Origin: an uncultured Bacteroidota bacterium
GTDB lineage: Bacteria; Bacteroidota; Bacteroidia; Flavobacteriales; Flavobacteriaceae
Direction: 5' to 3'
Assembly: GCA_902586905.1 (NCBI GenBank)
Contig: CACIJH010000004.1
Location: 27,488 to 91,487, forward strand
DNA length: 64,000 nt
Shown here: positions 63,222 to 64,000 of the stretch, in pieces
How positions within the stretch are numbered: position 1 is the stretch's first letter
How the letters are laid out: every line of letters begins with the position of its first letter
Notes under the pieces: model-generated
The model's input: only the letters and a program-made list of their open reading frames with translations
Database searches by the model: none
Told to the model about the DNA's origin: nothing
Made by a program: the position numbers and the translations under genes

Positions 63222-64000
63222 ATGAAAAAGATAAGCGAAAAGAGTATCACCGACTTAGAATTTGATATTGTTCTGCAACAAGCAGCAGAGCATTGCGCCA
63301 CTGATCTTGGGAAAAAAGCATTACTCGACCTTCGTCCATACACTTCGCTGTCACGTGTTCAAATCGAAATTGAACGTGTGAATGAGTTCAAAAGCTCCTA
63401 TGCAAGTGAGCACAACATCCCAAACCATGGGTTTGAGTCGATTGATAAAGCATTGGAGTTGCTTTCGATTGAAAACAGTAAGATCGAGATTGAGTCTTTT
63501 CAACACATTGCTCATCTGGCAAAGACAGCACAAACTTTATTGCGATTTTTTAAAAAAACAAAACTATTTTTTCCACAACTCCAAAAGTTTGGACAAGAGA
63601 TTCCCATTGAAAAATCGATCCCAAAAGAAATCGATCGCATCATTGATCGTTTTGGAGAGATTCGCAATGATGCGTCTGATTCGCTGGCAGTGATTCGCAA
63701 AGAAATGGAACGAGTTCGTGGTAAAATCAGTCAGAGTTTTGGATCAGCAATGAGCAAATACCAGAGTTCAGGGTTTTTGGATGATATCAAAGAAACAGTC
63801 GTCTCCAACAGAAGGGTTTTGGCTGTGAAAGCAATGTATCGTCGCAAGGTGAAAGGTTCTCTATTGGGGAGTAGCAAAACAGGTAGTATTGTTTATATCG
63901 AGCCCCAAGCAGTTGTGCAGTATAGCCAAGAGATGGAAAATCTAATTTATGATGAACAAGAAGAAATAGATCGTATTCTACGTGCACTCACAAATTGGAT
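63222..64000 (+). CDS. mutS2: MutS2-family protein (5' part, runs off the window)
   Basis: ATG at 63222 opens a frame that stays open to the last base, about 259 residues: [20 protein letters not shown], then a helical core and the [17 protein letters not shown] segment that matches the MutS clamp/core region of MutS2. The ATPase and Smr domains would lie beyond the window. MutS2 suppresses recombination or rescues collided ribosomes, depending on the species. Not in the track because no stop is seen. Confidence 0.85.
   Translation, partial: MKKISEKSITDLEFDIVLQQAAEHCATDLGKKALLDLRPYTSLSRVQIEIERVNEFKSSYASEHNIPNHGFESIDKALELLSIENSKIEIESFQHIAHLAKTAQTLLRFFKKTKLFFPQLQKFGQEIPIEKSIPKEIDRIIDRFGEIRNDASDSLAVIRKEMERVRGKISQSFGSAMSKYQSSGFLDDIKETVVSNRRVLAVKAMYRRKVKGSLLGSSKTGSIVYIEPQAVVQYSQEMENLIYDEQEEIDRILRALTNW

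Noticed and set aside
1-64000. CRISPR array, tRNA, rRNA, insertion sequence or prophage
   Set aside because: No regularly spaced repeats, no transposase or integrase ORF and no tRNA-like cloverleaf in the few intergenic gaps was seen by eye; a tRNAscan or IS search was not possible.

Overview
The window reads as a contiguous piece of a Bacteroidota chromosome, almost certainly class Flavobacteriia. The signs are: two genes ending in type IX secretion (T9SS) type A sorting domains, a PorX response regulator, an LpxC-FabZ fusion, a SusC/RagA-style TonB receptor with an N-terminal carboxypeptidase-like domain, lipoproteins with acidic residues just after the lipid cysteine, and promoters of the Bacteroidota form TTG-N17-TAnnTTTG. 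Genes are tightly packed, often with ATGA or TGATG overlaps, and GTG and TTG starts are common. I see no rRNA, tRNA, CRISPR array, insertion sequence or prophage. Almost everything is core housekeeping; the only accessory-looking stretch is about 52.7-55.0 kb.

Layout. 0-7.3 kb: the tail of a TIGR02757-family gene, a dihydroorotase-like protein lacking its metal-binding histidines, an esterase, a metallo-beta-lactamase-fold hydrolase with a small membrane protein and a T9SS-domain remnant, a conserved 483-residue protein of unknown role, bcp, an endonuclease III without its iron-sulfur cysteines, a 46-residue ORF missing from the supplied track, and an ECF sigma factor. 7.4-15.3 kb: uvrA, then a leftward envelope-glycan group (YfhO protein, glycosyltransferase, flippase). 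15.3-23.6 kb: an outer-membrane protein with a very basic tail, a GNAT-like protein, mnmE, a T9SS cargo protein, a DUF481-type barrel, a small lipoprotein, and a secreted heavy-metal-binding protein paired with a TonB receptor. 23.6-30.9 kb: topoisomerase IV (parE, parC), a lipoprotein, an XRE regulator facing an M14 carboxypeptidase across a region of repeated ACAATTGT motifs, and an Lrp-type regulator. 30.9-38.0 kb: ppc, aroB, proline dehydrogenase, DUF4258, tsaE, porX. 38.0-45.5 kb: HD phosphohydrolase, lpxD-lpxC/fabZ-lpxA (lipid A), efp, sucD, fabG, prohibitin.

45.5-52.7 kb is a complete histidine operon in the order hisG-D-C-B-H-A-F-IE. It is preceded by a readable attenuator: a 17-residue leader peptide with three clustered His codons, an antiterminator and a strong intrinsic terminator, all just upstream of hisG. 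52.7-55.0 kb holds three consecutive tiny membrane-protein genes (61, 57 and 43 residues), two of them absent from the ORF track, behind one well-formed promoter; a DUF2461 gene; and a decayed EcoRI-type adenine methyltransferase with a frameshift, an internal stop and a truncated C terminus. 55-64 kb: a conserved small protein, gamma-glutamyltransferase, an NTF2-like protein, alanine dehydrogenase, a 2-oxoglutarate oxygenase, a SUI1 factor, a nucleoside phosphorylase, a spondin-domain lipoprotein, ung, and the start of mutS2, which runs off the end.

I did not find a large undescribed system. The best candidates for something new are the Bacteroidota his attenuator, the three-gene tiny membrane-protein cluster, and the possible XRE operator array.
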